The position numbers and the translations under genes were made by a program. This document shows positions 1-7,790 of a stretch of DNA of 64,000 bases, piece after piece. This DNA comes from Nodosilinea sp. FACHB-141. Its GTDB lineage: Bacteria > Cyanobacteriota > Cyanobacteriia > Phormidesmidales > Phormidesmidaceae. The first letter of the stretch is position 1. Each line of letters begins with the position of its first letter. The DNA is taken from assembly GCF_014696135.1 (NCBI RefSeq), contig NZ_JACJPP010000015.1, positions 124,001-188,000 of the forward strand. Reading direction: 5' to 3'. The notes under the pieces are model-generated. The model saw only the letters and a list, made by a program, of their open reading frames with translations, was not told where the DNA came from and searched no databases.

Positions 1-2
1 TG

Positions 3-1769
3 TTGGTGGTGCTGATCTGCTCTCTGATCGCCTTTGTGGCAGAGTGGCTACCGGTAGATTTGACCGCCCTGGCGATCGCCACTGTATTAATTGTTTTAGG
101 GTTAGTTACGCCCGAGGAAGGCATTGCCGGGTTTGGCAACGCCGCCACCGTTACCGTCATGCTCATGTTCATTCTGAGCGCTGGAGTCGCCAAAACTGGT
201 GTAATTCAGATCGTGCGAGACTGGCTGTTGAAATGGGGAGGCAAGGAGCCTTCCCGACAGATTTTTGTGATGGGCATCCTAGTAGGGCCGATCACTGCTT
301 TTATCAACAACACGGCTGTGGTGGCCATCTTTCTGCCGATTGTCGAGGAATGGTGTAACAAACAGAACATTTCGCCATCGAAGCTGCTTATTCCTTTGTC
401 CTACGTCACGGTGCTGGGCGGCATGATTACGGTGATCGGCACGTCGACTAACATTCTGGCCAGTGGGGTGTCCAAAGACTTGGGCTATGGAGAATTCGGG
501 CTATTTCAGTTCACTGCCGTTGGGGTAATCACTTTTGCTGTGGGCTTGGCTTACCTAGCTCTATTTGCGCCCAAACTCTTGCCCGATCGCAAATCGTCGT
601 CCCCTAACTTGTCAAACTACGATTTGAAAGACTACATGAGCGAGGTCGTCATCACCCCGCGCTCAACCCTAATTGGTCAGACCCTAAAAGCGAGCGAAAT
701 TCAGCGAAAGTTTGACATCGACGTGTTGGAGATCATTCGCGATGGTAGCCACTTTGCCCAACCCCTAGCCGACAAGGTGCTGCAGGCGGGCGACGTACTG
801 CTGATTCGAGGCGGCCGAGATGAACTGCTCAACCTCAAAGATCAGCGTGGGCTAGACATTTTACCTGAGGTCAAATTTGGCCAACAACCCATTGAAGACG
901 AGCCAGATACCAGCGAAGAGCACATTGCTGAGGTGTTGATTCTGTCGAATTCTCGATTGGTCGGAGCCACTCTTAAGGAAATGCGCTTTCGCCAACGCTA
1001 CAACGCCACGGTGCTGGCCATCCGGCGAGGCGAAGAACTGGTGCGCGATCGCATGGGCAAAGTTCCCCTCCGTTTTGGCGACTTGCTACTGGTGCAGGGA
1101 CCTCAGAGCAGCTTTACCGGCTTGCAAACCACCCGAGAACTGCTGGTTCTCGAACAGCGCGAGGCTGAGGGCCTGCGGGTTGATAAGGCTTGGGTCGCGA
1201 TCGCGATCATCTTGGGAGTAATTGTGGTCGCCGCCTTGAACTGGGCTCCTATTCTCGTCACCGCTCTGATGGGGGTGATGGCAATGGTGATTACAGGCTG
1301 CCTAAAACCAGGAGAAATCTATGGTTCGGTGCGGTGGGACGTGATTTTTTTGCTGGCCGGGTTGATTCCCCTCGGCACAGCTATGGAAAATTCTGGTACT
1401 ACGGACTGGCTAGCCCAGCAGCTAGCCGCCATTGGCGGTGGAGCCTCAGGCATTGTCCTGCTGATAATTTTCTATCTGGTGACTAATCTTTTGACCGAGC
1501 TGCTTTCAAACAACGCTGCCGTCATCTTAATGATTCCGATCGCAGCGGGAGTAGCCACAAGTCTAGAGCTAAACCCCATCGCCTTTATTTTCACCGTCAC
1601 CTTTGCGGCCTCTAACAGCTACATCACGCCGATCGGTTACCAGACCAACACGATGGTGTATGGCCCAGGGGGCTACAAATTCTTTGACTTTACCCGAGTC
1701 GGTTTGCCCCTCAACATAATTTTGACGGTGATAACGCCACTCTTGATTGCCTGGTTGTACGGCCTATAG
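3..1769 (+). CDS. SLC13-family permease with two RCK_C (TrkA-C) domains, 5' end cut by window
   Basis: Integral membrane transporter of the SLC13/DASS (CitMHS-like) class, which moves sulfate, carboxylates or similar anions; the substrate cannot be read from sequence. About 588 residues are visible. Hydrophobic helices occupy residues 1-195, a soluble middle part (about 205-385) holds two TrkA-C-like modules, each with an 'L.G.TL' element (IGQTLKASE, VGATLKEMR), and further helices follow from 395. The helix-hairpin motif FINNTAVVAIFLPI and its repeat LLSNNAAVILMIP are the two pseudosymmetric signature segments. The first usable start is a TTG three bases from the window edge, so the true start probably lies upstream. 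The C-terminus is complete. The family is firm, the substrate unknown. Confidence 0.9.
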   Translation: MVVLICSLIAFVAEWLPVDLTALAIATVLIVLGLVTPEEGIAGFGNAATVTVMLMFILSAGVAKTGVIQIVRDWLLKWGGKEPSRQIFVMGILVGPITAFINNTAVVAIFLPIVEEWCNKQNISPSKLLIPLSYVTVLGGMITVIGTSTNILASGVSKDLGYGEFGLFQFTAVGVITFAVGLAYLALFAPKLLPDRKSSSPNLSNYDLKDYMSEVVITPRSTLIGQTLKASEIQRKFDIDVLEIIRDGSHFAQPLADKVLQAGDVLLIRGGRDELLNLKDQRGLDILPEVKFGQQPIEDEPDTSEEHIAEVLILSNSRLVGATLKEMRFRQRYNATVLAIRRGEELVRDRMGKVPLRFGDLLLVQGPQSSFTGLQTTRELLVLEQREAEGLRVDKAWVAIAIILGVIVVAALNWAPILVTALMGVMAMVITGCLKPGEIYGSVRWDVIFLLAGLIPLGTAMENSGTTDWLAQQLAAIGGGASGIVLLIIFYLVTNLLTELLSNNAAVILMIPIAAGVATSLELNPIAFIFTVTFAASNSYITPIGYQTNTMVYGPGGYKFFDFTRVGLPLNIILTVITPLLIAWLYGL

Positions 1770-1843
1770 GTGTTACGGCGCTCGGGTATCAAGGGAATCG
1801 TCTGACTACAGTCAATCTGCTCACCCCAGCTATTAAAGTAATA

Positions 1844-1877
1844 AACCGTGTGGTTGAGCTAAATCAACCACACGGTT
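1844..1877 (-). terminator. Hairpin downstream of pstB
   Basis: A perfect 14-bp inverted repeat (1844-1857 with 1864-1877) with a 6-nt loop lies 27 bp after the pstB stop. On the minus strand it is followed by ATTACTTTAATA, a weak T-rich tail. It lies between the convergent SLC13 and pstB genes, so it may serve pstB mainly or both. Confidence 0.6.
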
Positions 1878-1903
1878 CACAACCAAGCGTTAGTGGAGCA
1901 AAC

Positions 1904-2707
1904 TTAGCCAAAACGGCCCGAAACGTAGTCGCGGGTAAACTGCTCACGGGGGTTGTTAAACATGACTTCGGTATGGTCGTACTCCACTAGATAGCCGACC
2001 TTACCGCCCTTGTCCGTCGCCTCAGCGTTGTAGAAAGCGGTGCGATCGGACACCCGTGAGGCCTGCTGCATGTTGTGGGTGACCACGATGATTGTGTAGT
2101 CCTGCTTGAGCTGCTGCATGGTTTCCTCAATCTTGATGGTCGAGATTGGGTCAAGGGCCGAGCAGGGTTCATCCATCAAAATGACGTCAGGCTGAATGGC
2201 GATGGTGCGGGCGATACAGAGGCGCTGCTGCTGTCCTCCCGACAGCGACAGACCACTCTGCTTCAGCTTATCCTTCACTTCATCCCACACGGCGGCCTTG
2301 CGCAGTGACGTTTCCACTAGCTCATCCATATCACCCTGGTAGCCATTGATACGAGCGCCCCAGGCAACGTTTTCGTAGATTGACTTAGGGAAAGGGTTGG
2401 GTTTTTGAAACACCATGCCAATTCTGCGGCGGAGTTCTACCGCGTCTACCTGCTTGGCATAAATATCGCTGCCGTGGAAAGTGATCTTGCCCTCTACCCG
2501 GCATGACGCAATTAGATCGTTCATGCGGTTGAAGCAGCGCAGAACCGTGCTCTTCCCACAGCCAGAGGGGCCGATAAAGGCGATAATCTCATTCCGAGGA
2601 ATGTGTAGGTCTACGTTGCGCACGGCTAAGGTAGAGCCATAGTAGACATTGAGATTCTCGGCCCTCAGGGCTACATCTGTAGAGGTTAGAGCTTGGGTGT
2701 TTAACAT
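1904..2707 (-). CDS. pstB: Phosphate ABC transporter ATP-binding protein PstB
   Basis: ATPase subunit of the high-affinity phosphate importer PstSCAB, acting at the cytoplasmic face of the inner membrane. 267 residues, the normal family length. Walker [10 protein letters not shown] (about residues 47-55), Q-loop [19 protein letters not shown] (typical of PstB), ABC signature LSGGQQQR, Walker [14 protein letters not shown] and the switch His in VVTHNMQQ are all intact. The start codon is an ATG. The gene stands alone: pstS, pstC and pstA are not adjacent, so the partners must be encoded elsewhere or this is an extra PstB copy. A Pho-box-like repeat lies 73-91 bp upstream in the right orientation. 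Confidence 0.95.
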   Translation of the reverse strand: MLNTQALTSTDVALRAENLNVYYGSTLAVRNVDLHIPRNEIIAFIGPSGCGKSTVLRCFNRMNDLIASCRVEGKITFHGSDIYAKQVDAVELRRRIGMVFQKPNPFPKSIYENVAWGARINGYQGDMDELVETSLRKAAVWDEVKDKLKQSGLSLSGGQQQRLCIARTIAIQPDVILMDEPCSALDPISTIKIEETMQQLKQDYTIIVVTHNMQQASRVSDRTAFYNAEATDKGGKVGYLVEYDHTEVMFNNPREQFTRDYVSGRFG

Positions 2708-3092
2708 GAGGGCACCAGAATCGCGCTACCGGCTAGCAAGCGTGGACATCCTAACTATTGCAGGCCCAGACACCCTTTGGGGTTAAGGAGAGGCTAAGAG
2801 GCTCCGACCTAGACCGTATAATCCCTAGAAAATCGTAGACAGAGGCTTAACATTTTTTATGCCAAGCCCACTAAAAACGCCTAGAACCAAGACCTTGCGG
2901 CTGCAACTGCTTTAAATCACCTGACTTGTTCCGTGAGGGTGCTGAAATAGCTGTTTGAGATCACGGGCTAGCCTTTACTTAGCCCCTAGGATAGGCCTAT
3001 AAGCCAAGCCCTAACCTTCTGTAAACATGTGGCACAGCAAGTGTTTCAGGGCCGGTCTAGGCGCTTTATTCTAGAAAAGTAGGTAGGGTGTT
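2708..3092. other. Divergent promoter region, pstB / diguanylate cyclase
   Basis: 385 bp without a convincing ORF between the divergent pstB and diguanylate cyclase genes. It contains the Pho-box repeat at 2780-2798. No other clear operator or hairpin was seen. Confidence 0.6.
2780..2798 (-). promoter_or_regulatory. Pho box upstream of pstB
   Basis: On the pstB coding strand the sequence reads CTTAGCCT-CTC-CTTAACCC: two 8-mers of the cyanobacterial Pho-box type (PyTTAAPyPyT/A) with the expected 3-bp spacer. Each copy has about one mismatch to consensus, and no third copy follows. This suggests SphR (PhoB-type) control of pstB under phosphate limitation. Confidence 0.7.
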
Positions 3093-5249
3093 TTGCTTCA
3101 CTTAATATTGCCGCTCAATCCAGTGCCAAAACTCCCGTTCTACCGACCATTGAGCCGTTTGCTTAAGCCCTTTTCGCTCAGCACGGTGTTGGTAGCGATT
3201 TTTGTGCTTCAGCTGGTTAGTGCGGTTGGGCTGCTGGGGTTTTTGAGCTTTTATCTCGGCAACTGGGCCGTGGCGTTGGTGAGCCTGGGTGCCATTGGCA
3301 GCTCGGTGGTGGTGGGGCTGGCGGTGGTCAATCGAGTGCTACAGCCCATTGCCCAGCTGCGCCGGGCCATTCAAGCTACGGCCCAGGGCAATTGGCAAAC
3401 CCCAGTCCCTATTGAGAGCACCGACGAGTTGGGGCAGCTGGCGCGGGCGTTCAACACCATGGCAGCTAAGCTACACGATTCATTTGCCGAGCTAGAGCAC
3501 CTCAACCACGAGCTTCAGCGCAGCGAGCGGCGCTGGAGACAGTTTTTAGACGGCATTCCTTTGGGCATTGCCGTCTACGATTGCCACGGCCAGATGGTGT
3601 TTGCGAGTCAGCAGGCCCGCATTTTGCTCTGCCTTGAAGACATGCCCTCAATACCGTCCCTCGGGCTGGACGAAACCTGCATTGCCTACCGGGCCAGTAC
3701 TGGCCAGCGCTACCCTACCGCGGCATTGCCCATAACCATGGCGCTGCGGGGACAGCCCGGCTGGGCCGACGATATTGAGCTGCGACCGGGTAATCAGGCT
3801 ATCCCCGTTGAGATGGTGACGACGCCCATTTTTGACCAGGGGGGGCAGGTGGAATATGCGATCGCTGCCTTTCAAGACATCACCACCCGCAAGCAGGCCC
3901 AAACCCTACTGGCTGACTACAACCAAACCCTGGAGCGCCAGGTGGCCGATCGCACCGCTGCCCTGCGCCAGGCCGAGGCCACCCAGCGAATTATTTTAGA
4001 GGCGATTCCCGACCTGCTGGTGCGGTTTTCGGGCGATGGCATCTGTCTCGACGTGATGAATGCCGGAGCGGTCAACCTGATTGCTGAACCCAGCACCCAG
4101 ATCGGCAGACCCATGCATGAGGTGCTTCCCGCCGATATGGTTGCCGAGCGCATGCACTACATTCAGCTGGCGCTACAAACCGGCGCACCTCAGGTCTACG
4201 AATATCGCTTTTCCACAACCGACGGCTGGCGCTATGAAGAAGCGCGGATTGTCACCAGTGGCCCTGACCAAGTATTGGCGATCGTGCGCGACATCACCGA
4301 ACGCAAGCAAGCCGAGGCCGAAATCGCTCGCCAGCGTCAGTTTCTGCAAAATGTGATCGACAGCATTCCCAGCATCATTGTGGTCAAGGACCGTCAGGGC
4401 CGGGTGCAGATGGCCAACCGCGCCAGCGCCAGCCTTCACGGCATTACCCCCGCCGACATGGTGGGCAAGCTCGACACCGACGTCAACCCCAACGTTTCGA
4501 TGTTTGAGGCCATCCAGCAGCACCGCATCCATCAACAGGTGATTGAGACCCAAATTCCATACCAGGGTGAGCAGGAAGTGATCGACCGAAGTGGCGTTCG
4601 CCGCTGGTACCAGGTCGTAATTAGCCCCTTCCAGGATGCCGACGGCACCATCAACGGCGTGATTACGAACTGCATCGACATCACCGATCGCAAGGGGATG
4701 GAAACCGCCCTGACTGAGGCCAACGAAACCCTGGAGCGCCTGGCTACTCTGGATGGGCTAACCCACATCCCCAACCGCCGCCGCTTTGACGAGTACCTGG
4801 AGCAAGAGTGGCAGCGCATGGTGCGCGAGCAGCAGCCCCTGTCGCTGATTATGTTTGACGTCGATTTCTTCAAACCCTATAACGACTGCCTGGGCCACCA
4901 GCAGGGGGATGAGGCGTTGATCGCGATCGCCGCCGCCGCCACCCGCGCCGTCAAGCGCGCTGCCGACCTGCTGGCCCGCTACGGCGGCGAAGAGTTTGCG
5001 GTGGTGCTGCCCAACACTCGCCGCGCTGGAGCTGAGATTGTTGCCAAGGCTATTCAAGACGAAATCGCCGCCCTCAAAATGGTCCATCCCCAGTCGTCCG
5101 TGAGCGACTACCTCACCATCAGCATCGGTATCGCCAGCGTGGTGCCCACCGCAGACCAGTCGCCTGAAGACCTGATCGCCGCCGCCGATGCCGCGCTGTA
5201 CCAAGCCAAAAGGAGAGGGCGCGATCGCTACTGGATTCGTCTCATCTAA
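3093..5249 (+). CDS. Membrane sensor diguanylate cyclase (TM-HAMP-3xPAS-GGDEF)
   Basis: Predicted to make c-di-GMP from two GTP in response to a signal. 718 residues in order: two transmembrane helices (about 25-80), a HAMP-like linker (about 85-140), three PAS domains (about 145-275, 295-415, 420-540) and a C-terminal GGDEF domain (about 545-718). The active-site loop is GGEEF, the metal-binding segment is DVDFFKPYND, and an RAAD I-site sits five residues before GGEEF, so product inhibition is expected. No EAL domain. The start chosen is a TTG preceded by a purine-rich stretch (GTAGGTAGGG); no ATG lies close by. Its second PAS (EAIPDLLVRF...EEARIV) is a clear paralogue of one in the 1132-residue cyclase at 26.6-30.0 kb. 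Confidence 0.9.
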   Translation: MLHLILPLNPVPKLPFYRPLSRLLKPFSLSTVLVAIFVLQLVSAVGLLGFLSFYLGNWAVALVSLGAIGSSVVVGLAVVNRVLQPIAQLRRAIQATAQGNWQTPVPIESTDELGQLARAFNTMAAKLHDSFAELEHLNHELQRSERRWRQFLDGIPLGIAVYDCHGQMVFASQQARILLCLEDMPSIPSLGLDETCIAYRASTGQRYPTAALPITMALRGQPGWADDIELRPGNQAIPVEMVTTPIFDQGGQVEYAIAAFQDITTRKQAQTLLADYNQTLERQVADRTAALRQAEATQRIILEAIPDLLVRFSGDGICLDVMNAGAVNLIAEPSTQIGRPMHEVLPADMVAERMHYIQLALQTGAPQVYEYRFSTTDGWRYEEARIVTSGPDQVLAIVRDITERKQAEAEIARQRQFLQNVIDSIPSIIVVKDRQGRVQMANRASASLHGITPADMVGKLDTDVNPNVSMFEAIQQHRIHQQVIETQIPYQGEQEVIDRSGVRRWYQVVISPFQDADGTINGVITNCIDITDRKGMETALTEANETLERLATLDGLTHIPNRRRFDEYLEQEWQRMVREQQPLSLIMFDVDFFKPYNDCLGHQQGDEALIAIAAAATRAVKRAADLLARYGGEEFAVVLPNTRRAGAEIVAKAIQDEIAALKMVHPQSSVSDYLTISIGIASVVPTADQSPEDLIAAADAALYQAKRRGRDRYWIRLI

Positions 5250-5300
5250 CTATCGTTGCCGGATGAGATTTCCTGGGCATTCTAGGCTCAGTCGCTGAGA

Positions 5301-5330
5301 GGGTTGGGCTAGCCATAGCTCAACCCTTAT
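5301..5330 (+). terminator. Hairpin after the diguanylate cyclase
   Basis: An 11-bp stem with one G-U pair (5301-5311 with 5316-5326) and a 4-nt loop, followed by TTATTCAT. It ends just before the next start codon at 5335, so it could terminate the cyclase transcript or lie in the leader of the glycosyltransferase. Confidence 0.45.
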
Positions 5331-5334
5331 TCAT

Positions 5335-6585
5335 ATGAAAATTGCCTACGCTACCACTTACGATGTGCGCGATCGCGCTTCCTGGCCCCGTCGCCATCTG
5401 GGCCTGTACGGAGCCGGGCAAAAAATTGCTGAACTCTTGCAAAATGCTGGAGCAGAGCTTGAGTTTCTCGGCCCGCTGAAGCGGCGCAGGGTGCCAATTA
5501 CTCGGCTCAAGTGGCTACTTTACCAACGCCTGGGGCAGAGCTACTACAGCCCTGTGGAACCTTGGGTTGCGCCTTACTACGCTCGCCAGCTTGAAGCTCA
5601 ACTTGCCCAATCTAAGGCTGACCTGCTGCTTTGTCCTGAGAATGCGATTCCTCTGGCGCGGGTGCGCACTGCGCTGCCCACGGTGCTGTGGACCGATGCC
5701 CTGTTGGGCAGCCTGGTGGATTTTTATCCCTATTTAACTAATCTGTGTTCCGAGACTCGGCGGCGGCTGCACACTGTAGAGAAGGAAGCACTGGAACGGT
5801 GCGATCGCGTCATTCTCACCTCTCAGTGGGCGGCCCAGTCTGCGATCGATCTCTACGATCTACCCGCTGACAAAATTCGCATCATCCCCCGCGGGGCCAG
5901 CCGAGCTCAGGATCTGACTCAGACTGAGGTAGAAGCCCTGATTGCGCAGCGGCCCTCAAACCCTTGCCGACTGCTGTTTCTTGGCGTGGACTGGGAACGC
6001 AAGGGCGGGCCGCTGGCACTGGAGGTGGCCAAAACCCTCAACCAGCAGGGCGTGAAGACCGAACTCTGGGTTGTCGGCTGTGAACCTAAATGGGTAGGCG
6101 ATCGCCCCAGTTTTGTGCGCTCCTTCGGGTTCATTGAACGCGCTACCCCCGCGGGTGAGGCCCAATTTGCTCACCTGCTCAGCACCGCCCACTTTTTAAT
6201 CTTTCCCACCAAGGCCGATACTTTTGGGGTCGCCATTAGTGAAGCTAACGCCGCCGGTCTTCCCTGCGTGGCCGCCGCCGTAGGGGGCATTCCCACCGTA
6301 TTGCAGACCGACATTAACGGCAGAGCCTTTCCGGTAGAAGCCACCGCTCTTGACTACGCCCAATATATTGCTGCCGTCATGGCCGACTACCCACGCTACC
6401 AAACCCTAGCCCTCTCGGCTTGGCAGCACTACCGCCAACACCTGAGCTGGGATGCCGCTCAACAACAGGCCTGGGGGTACTTGCAGGAGTTGGTGACTGG
6501 GGGCGATCGCAGTGCAACCTCAACCCTTATCCCATCTCGCCAGCGCCGCCTCTTGCCGACGTTGAGCAAAGGCTTCAGAGCGTAG
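5335..6585 (+). CDS. GT4-family glycosyltransferase
   Basis: Retaining GT-B glycosyltransferase of the GT4 (group 1) type, transferring a sugar from a nucleotide-sugar donor; donor and acceptor are unknown. 416 residues. The N-terminal half is a Rossmann-like acceptor domain; the C-terminal half carries the donor-site elements, namely the strand LLFLGVDWERKGG, VVGCEP, and the E-x7-E type motif in FPTKADTFGVAISEANAAGLP. The ATG start follows a short leader. The gene stands alone between the cyclase and the convergent ferredoxin gene. A basic C-terminal tail (about residues 395-416) follows the enzyme core. Confidence 0.88.
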   Translation: MKIAYATTYDVRDRASWPRRHLGLYGAGQKIAELLQNAGAELEFLGPLKRRRVPITRLKWLLYQRLGQSYYSPVEPWVAPYYARQLEAQLAQSKADLLLCPENAIPLARVRTALPTVLWTDALLGSLVDFYPYLTNLCSETRRRLHTVEKEALERCDRVILTSQWAAQSAIDLYDLPADKIRIIPRGASRAQDLTQTEVEALIAQRPSNPCRLLFLGVDWERKGGPLALEVAKTLNQQGVKTELWVVGCEPKWVGDRPSFVRSFGFIERATPAGEAQFAHLLSTAHFLIFPTKADTFGVAISEANAAGLPCVAAAVGGIPTVLQTDINGRAFPVEATALDYAQYIAAVMADYPRYQTLALSAWQHYRQHLSWDAAQQQAWGYLQELVTGGDRSATSTLIPSRQRRLLPTLSKGFRA

Positions 6586-6608
6586 CTGAGCGATGCCAGG
6601 CAGAATCC

Positions 6609-6851
6609 CTACCAGGTGGGGTCGACGTAAAGGTTGACGACGAGCCTATCCTGGCCTGGCGGCACTGCCGAAATACAGGCACAGATCGGGTCTGCTTGAC
6701 CCTCCAAATCTACTTCGCAGGCGTGGCACGATCCCATGAGGCAGCCGGTGGGAATGCTCACCCCAGCGCGATCGGCCACCGCCAGCAGGGGTTCCCCCAC
6801 CTCGGCATCGACGATGACACCATCAGGCAAAAATTGAATAGAGACGCTCAT
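6609..6851 (-). CDS. Small [2Fe-2S] ferredoxin-fold protein
   Basis: 80-residue beta-grasp ferredoxin. Cysteines in GCLMGSCHACEVDL (C-x4-C-x2-C) plus the later Cys pair in ICACI match the plant-type [2Fe-2S] binding pattern, and PTGC is the usual cluster-loop start. It is shorter than photosynthetic ferredoxins (about 97 residues), so it is probably a minor electron carrier rather than PetF. It lies 15 bp downstream of the DUF2470 gene on the same strand, indicating a two-gene operon. Redox partner unknown. Confidence 0.85.
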   Translation of the reverse strand: MSVSIQFLPDGVIVDAEVGEPLLAVADRAGVSIPTGCLMGSCHACEVDLEGQADPICACISAVPPGQDRLVVNLYVDPTW

Positions 6852-6866
6852 GGCAAAGATCTCAGC

Positions 6867-7148
6867 TTAAGTCCTGGCTTTTGCCTGTTTGAGCATGGCA
6901 ACTAGGGTGTGGTGAGCATCTTCGGCCCCCTCTAGGGTGTGGTCAAAGGGCACTCGCACGGTGGTTGGGGCACCGTCTACGGTCACCGCCAGGGTCATAC
7001 CCTCGGGGTCCACCGATTCCATCACGGCGGCGGTGGCGGTGGGTTGGTTGCCGTAGGCAGTGGCGTAAAGAAGAACCGCTTCGGTGTGGTCGTCGTTCAT
7101 GTGCTTACAGATGCGATCGCTCACCGCTGGAGTAATTGGCTCAGCCAT
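6867..7148 (-). CDS. DUF2470-domain protein
   Basis: 93 residues, essentially one DUF2470 domain, the module also found at the C-terminus of HugZ-type haem oxygenases and related FMN-fold proteins. The motif ICKHMNDDHTEAVLLYA, with its HMNDDH core, is characteristic; in HugZ proteins this region lies near haem. No catalytic flavin-binding domain is present, so a haem or tetrapyrrole-binding role is only possible. It is first in an operon with a [2Fe-2S] protein, which fits a redox context. Confidence 0.85.
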   Translation of the reverse strand: MAEPITPAVSDRICKHMNDDHTEAVLLYATAYGNQPTATAAVMESVDPEGMTLAVTVDGAPTTVRVPFDHTLEGAEDAHHTLVAMLKQAKART

Positions 7149-7197
7149 AGAAAATCCCGTAGACTACTTCAACATTGGCCATTTGTTACATGCTGTT

Positions 7198-7593
7198 ATG
7201 ATACCGCCCCTGCAACCCTCCTCAGAGCATCCCTGGTCTACGGGCCACGTTTTTCAGAGCCCAGGGGCGCACCTGACCTACCGCGTCGTCGGTCCCTGCT
7301 GCCGACTGTTCGATCGCGATCAGCTCCCTTGGCCCTGCTGCCGCATTCAGTGGCGGGGCAAAGAACCCAGTTGGCGGCGCGTTGGCAAGCGGTTTGTGCC
7401 CGATATGGCTACCCGCAAGTCGCCCTCCTACTGCGTTGAAATCGTTGGCCAAGGCTACGGAGCCCAGTCGTTTGTCACCACCCTCTACACTGCCAAGCTC
7501 GATCGCGAAACCCAGGCCTGGTGGCACAGCCGCCTGCTTCAGGAGGAGGCGACCCCGTCGAGTGAGAAAGTTTGTAACAAGATAGACATATAG
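7198..7593 (+). CDS. Conserved-looking hypothetical protein
   Basis: 131 residues from the ATG at 7198; an earlier in-frame start at 7084 would run antisense into DUF2470 and is less likely. No recognised domain. The sequence is rich in Trp and Arg in the middle (RIQWRGKEPSWRRVGKRFV) and contains QSFVTTLYTAKLDRETQAWW. There is no signal peptide or transmembrane segment. It is 62 bp upstream of psaI on the same strand, so the two could be co-transcribed. Function unknown; the reading frame is plausible but not certain. Confidence 0.55.
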   Translation: MIPPLQPSSEHPWSTGHVFQSPGAHLTYRVVGPCCRLFDRDQLPWPCCRIQWRGKEPSWRRVGKRFVPDMATRKSPSYCVEIVGQGYGAQSFVTTLYTAKLDRETQAWWHSRLLQEEATPSSEKVCNKIDI

Positions 7594-7655
7594 AACGCCG
7601 ATTCGCAGTAGTCTTATGCTCAACGCTGTGATGTTGCTATTGAGGTAGAAACCCT

Positions 7656-7784
7656 ATGCCAGCTGCATTCTTACCCTCTATTTTGGTTCCTTTGGTGGGG
7701 CTTGTTTTTCCCGCTGTTGCCATGGCCTTTTTATTCCTTTACATTGAGCGGGATGACGCTGCTGAGCCCCTCAAGAAGTCCTAA
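7656..7784 (+). CDS. psaI: Photosystem I reaction centre subunit VIII (PsaI)
   Basis: A 42-residue single-helix thylakoid membrane protein. The N-terminal [20 protein letters not shown] and the helix end FLFLYIE match cyanobacterial PsaI, which in PSI lies near PsaL and helps hold the trimer interface. It begins with ATG and ends 6 bp before the next gene. The C-terminal tail [11 protein letters not shown] is a little longer than in the 38-40 residue PsaI proteins known from other cyanobacteria. psaL, a common neighbour, is not adjacent here. Confidence 0.88.
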   Translation: MPAAFLPSILVPLVGLVFPAVAMAFLFLYIERDDAAEPLKKS

Positions 7785-7790
7785 ACGTCT

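Noticed and set aside
7185-7200. HLR1-like pair GTTACA...GTTATG (RpaB site) near DUF2470
   Set aside because: The A/T positions after the first half and the second half do not fit the consensus well, and it overlaps a start codon.
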